NCBI GenBank assembly: GCA_027491395.1
Contig: JAOZFI010000054.1
Coordinates: 1 to 43,158 of the forward strand
DNA from: Thermoproteota archaeon
Lineage (GTDB): Archaea; Korarchaeota; Korarchaeia; Korarchaeales; Korarchaeaceae
Reading direction: 5' to 3'
DNA: 43,158 bases
The translations under genes were made by a program, and so were the position numbers. The notes under the pieces were generated by a model, which searched no databases, was not told the DNA's origin, and worked only from the letters and a program-made list of their open reading frames with translations. Shown piece after piece: positions 41,701 to 43,158 of this stretch; within the stretch, counting starts at the first letter, position 1; each line of letters opens with the position of its first letter.

Positions 41701-42576
41701 TATCGACTCCAAGCTATCGTCTATGTCCAATACAAAGCATGCCGATAGTTGGCCCAGCCTAGTGCCAGCGTTGAACAGCGTCGGGGAGTTGGGAAGGAAC
41801 CTCAGATCGACCATAAGCCTGTAATAGTTGAGGAAGTCTTGGTAATGGTGATCGAACTCGCCATGGAGGAGCATTTCCCAGAACTGGGACCAGCTCACCT
41901 TCATCTTCCCCTGCTCGTTCAGTTCATCGTAGAGCGCCTTCATCCTCTCCAAGTGGTAGCTGTTCCAAGTGAAGGTAGGAGCTAAATGGTTCTCTGGATG
42001 TCCGTTCTTAAGCCCCACCTTACCTTCCCATTCTTCAGGTGAGAACTCCTCCTTTGGGTGAATTGGTTGACCGCCATCCTTGTCGAACACCTTGGGATCG
42101 TGTAGCACATCGGGGATCACCACTAGGGAGGAGACCCTTATGAACATGCCCTTTGGGTCCTCCTTCAGCCTCCCGTCCGGGTCCTTCTGTAGATATCTAG
42201 CGGCAAGGAGCCTGATGGCATTTAGGGAGAGCCTCTTATCTACATCATCCACGTAGTCTTTGCCCAGAACGGCCATCTTCTCCTTCCTTATCTTCTCCCT
42301 CTCCTTCCTGTAGAGGATGTACGCCTTGGCCACGTCGAAGAGGTCGTACTTCATCAGGGCAAGTTCCACTATGTCCTGGATCTCCTCAACGTGGGGCGGA
42401 TTATCGTCGCTGAACGTCCTGTTTATGACTCTGAGCACGTATCTAACTACCTTATCAAGTTTAGCTTCATCGTAATGTCCTACCTCCCGCATAGCCCCCT
42501 CTATGGCCCTCTTTATGCGAGAGGCATCGAATGGGACGATTCTACCGTCCCTCTTAACTACCTTAGTGACCGGCAT
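38755..42576 (-). CDS. nrdJ: Adenosylcobalamin-dependent ribonucleotide reductase with intein
   Basis: Class II reductase making deoxynucleotides. In order: ATP-cone (KVVKRDGRIVPFDASRIKRAI, residues 5-25), catalytic barrel with FNAGTRLGQLSACFVLDI (redox Cys280) and KSGGGVGINYSKLRPQGD, a 395-residue intein at residues 464-858, then CGEEPLYPYESCNLGSINL. In the spliced protein the Cys of NPCGE (residue 859 here, thiyl radical site) and its Glu are the catalytic pair, and Cys870 partners Cys280. ITPTGSISMIADVSSGIEPQFA-like blocks follow. The C-terminal zinc-ribbon has CPECG and CLDCGWSAC Cys pairs that may re-reduce the site. 1273 residues, about 878 after splicing. ATG start with a TATA box 32 nt upstream; probably leaderless. 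Confidence 0.95.
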   Translation of the reverse strand: MPVTKVVKRDGRIVPFDASRIKRAIEGAMREVGHYDEAKLDKVVRYVLRVINRTFSDDNPPHVEEIQDIVELALMKYDLFDVAKAYILYRKEREKIRKEKMAVLGKDYVDDVDKRLSLNAIRLLAARYLQKDPDGRLKEDPKGMFIRVSSLVVIPDVLHDPKVFDKDGGQPIHPKEEFSPEEWEGKVGLKNGHPENHLAPTFTWNSYHLERMKALYDELNEQGKMKVSWSQFWEMLLHGEFDHHYQDFLNYYRLMVDLRFLPNSPTLFNAGTRLGQLSACFVLDIDDSLESIMKAATDAAMIFKSGGGVGINYSKLRPQGDIVRSTGGQASGPVSFMRIIDVITDVVKQGGRRRGANMGILEVWHPDIWKFVEAKAKPGQFENFNISVMITEDFWPKFESGEEYTLINPRNGEVWDTLNPREFFRKIAEMAWRTGDPGVLFADNINKRNIMKEALGEIKSTNPCVAGDTRVLTPAGWFRASEIYRLSKMRGPVKAVAVDEDVLGDSGEPQAYETELVATEGDEVIYRTVHGDELRLLIPKRVRAWVWHVGRKQGLRVVTKEGYELTLTPEHKVLTPEGWIEAKDLKPGDKIKLARLHPWFLDEIYEGSYDLDEDVAFALGWLVGDGTLNKHYVAWFFSHGDKAAEERVRRGIEKIGGNPLSHTYVLSESEHKVQYNRATTVYKNIMKLMGQTMERSRERSLPDVAWSLSPRALLAFLSGLFTADGYVDADRAVRLTSASLELLKEVQVLLTTFGIYSAIYERPYEGKFHYTTKDGEERTYKAGGYYELIIKGYSRKIFKDLIGFESIEKLEKLLLRKTKRDSVWVTVSSVEDAGLVDFYDFTVPTYHNYIANGLINHNCGEEPLYPYESCNLGSINLYAYIRRENGITSFDWDSYSEDVRLALRFLDNVIDVNKFPIPEIERNTKATRKVGLGLMGLADVLFALGIPYNSEEGFDFMRRVAEYLTYFAMKESVEMAKERGAFPLYGRSGYVKGEMPVEGFYHPEWWHLDWDTLKDELRRYGIRNAEVTTIAPTGSISMIADVSSGIEPQFALVYEKRVSVGSFFYVDRELERQLKENGLYHEKLLKEIADNGGSLQGIEPPEGKEELFKRMQQVFLVAYDIPWWDHVRAQAEIAKWICAAVSKTINMPNWVSVSDVEKAYLFAYKLGLKGITVYRDGSKAAQVLVTPSQRKGEYVVKTENQTLKMMEMLGIELPQLKKAPVEEKALAQPVFKPPSPQPANHVERCPECGSTRLVYKEDCVTCLDCGWSACVVS
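40003..41187 (-). mobile_element. Intein with LAGLIDADG homing endonuclease in nrdJ
   Basis: Residues 464-858 of the precursor. It begins with Cys (CVAGDTRVLTPAGW, splicing block A) and has block B as LTLTPEHKVLTPEGW with the TxxH motif. Two LAGLIDADG-like helices are VAFALGWLVGDG (about 615-626) and LLAFLSGLFTADG (about 713-725), both ending in the metal-binding Asp. It ends in VPTYHNYIANGLINHN followed by Cys (blocks F and G, terminal His-Asn). All splicing residues are present, so it should be active. The insertion point lies between NP and CGE, immediately before the catalytic Cys, a site known to host inteins in other reductases. Confidence 0.93.
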
Positions 42577-42874
42577 ACCCCTATCAATTCCATCGCGGGA
42601 GCAATCTATAAGAACACTACCTAGATCTTTTCAACTCCATTTTCCGGTTTATACGAACGTAGATTTATGATAAGCTTGATATTATAATAAGAAGTTGACA
42701 TAAGAGTGCATATCCACCTTTGTAGACGATCCAACGGAGACCAGCCCCTTAAGCTAATAAAGTTTAGTCTATGGGTTAAAAACTTTTTTCGAAGATAGAC
42801 GTATCGAAATTAACATACTATGAACATGGCTGAGCTCTAACCTTGATTCCTATATACGAATTAAAGGTTAAATC
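42577..42874. other. AT-rich intergenic region upstream of nrdJ
   Basis: About 298 bp between the dCTP deaminase stop and the nrdJ start. It holds the nrdJ TATA box next to the gene. Elsewhere I see runs of A and T, some of which could serve as an archaeal terminator for the deaminase transcript, but no tRNA, strong hairpin or conserved frame. Confidence 0.5.
42604..42613 (-). promoter_or_regulatory. TATA box of nrdJ-cobO
   Basis: TCTTATAGAT on the minus strand is centred about 32 nt before the nrdJ ATG at 42576, predicting a leader of only a few nucleotides. Confidence 0.5.
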
Positions 42875-43158
42875 TTATTGTTTAAGCTGGGTTCTCTCTA
42901 GCTTCTTGGGGAGTGTCACACCCCTCTGCCCCTGATAGCTCCCGCTGTACGGCCTCTCCACTTCACCTTCCACCCTGAAGAAGACCACATGAAGGAACCT
43001 TATGCCCCTGTACAGCTTCACGGGCGCAGGTCTGGTCCACATGACCTCTATCGTCAGTTGACCCTCGAAGCCAGCGTCTATCAGCGTTGGAGGGGCGACG
43101 AAACCCCACCTAGCAATGGAGGAGCGGAGCCCGCAGAGGGCAGCTACGTCGTTGGGCA
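42875..43158 (-). CDS. dcd: dCTP deaminase, C-terminal part (5' end outside window)
   Basis: The window edge cuts the gene; about 94 codons remain. Diagnostic residues are [10 protein letters not shown] (Arg-Ser-Ser-Ile-Ala-Arg active-site block), [13 protein letters not shown] (catalytic-region Glu and trimer contact), [14 protein letters not shown], and the C-terminal [16 protein letters not shown], as in Dcd and the bifunctional Dcd-Dut. It deaminates dCTP to dUTP, which feeds dTTP synthesis. It lies upstream of nrdJ on the same strand; mono- or bifunctionality cannot be told from this piece. Confidence 0.93.
   Translation of the reverse strand, partial: PNDVAALCGLRSSIARWGFVAPPTLIDAGFEGQLTIEVMWTRPAPVKLYRGIRFLHVVFFRVEGEVERPYSGSYQGQRGVTLPKKLERTQLKQ

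Noticed and set aside
1-43158. CRISPR arrays, rRNA and tRNA genes
   Set aside because: I looked in the gaps for regularly spaced repeats and tRNA-like TpsiC/anticodon arms and saw none; nearly all DNA is coding.

Overview
The window is from an archaeon, most likely a thermophilic member of the TACK group; a Korarchaeota-like lineage is possible but I cannot prove it. The signs are TATA-type promoters about 25-40 nt upstream of starts, many near-leaderless genes, many GTG/TTG starts, AGG/AGA-dominated arginine codons, aspartate carbamoyltransferase with a PyrI subunit, an 11-gene complex I without an NADH-oxidising module, several VapBC pairs, and an intein in a B12-dependent ribonucleotide reductase.

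Layout. 0-2.65 kb: argG-argH (end of arginine synthesis). 2.6-6.4 kb: an unrecognised soluble protein, a membrane-anchored exported protein, and a pair made of a large secreted protein and a radical SAM protein whose frame breaks at a GGGCCCA heptamer. 6.5-11.1 kb: NADP-type isocitrate dehydrogenase and a DAO-family FAD oxidoreductase, divergent from a membrane HdrD-like Fe-S protein. 11.2-17.2 kb: purA, then a tight pyrimidine operon pyrF-pyrE-pyrB-pyrI-pyrK-pyrC. 17.1-18.5 kb: pyruvate kinase, overlapping the end of pyrC tail to tail.

18.6-27.7 kb is an accessory-looking stretch. It has two apparently intact VapBC pairs, a possible PD-(D/E)xK-like protein, a GC-rich non-coding patch that could be a structured RNA, a YkgJ-type Cys-cluster protein, a broken VapBC, carA/carB (carbamoyl phosphate synthase) carrying two in-frame stops and at least one frameshift, and a second broken VapBC. 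The lesions are concentrated between about 22.2 and 27.7 kb.

27.7-37.5 kb: nuoABCDHIJKMLN on the minus strand, compact and overlapping. 37.8-43.2 kb: a half-ferritin-like protein, then adenosylcobalamin-dependent ribonucleotide reductase followed 10 nt later by the corrinoid adenosyltransferase that could make its cofactor, then the 3' part of dCTP deaminase. The reductase carries a 395-residue intein placed exactly before its catalytic Cys, and the flanking exteins have an unusually AT-rich sequence.

Together the genes cover the end of arginine synthesis, pyrimidine and adenylate synthesis, deoxynucleotide supply, part of central carbon metabolism, and respiratory proton pumping. The most notable points are the recoding-like frameshift site in the radical SAM gene, the interrupted carAB, and the likely homing footprint around the intein.
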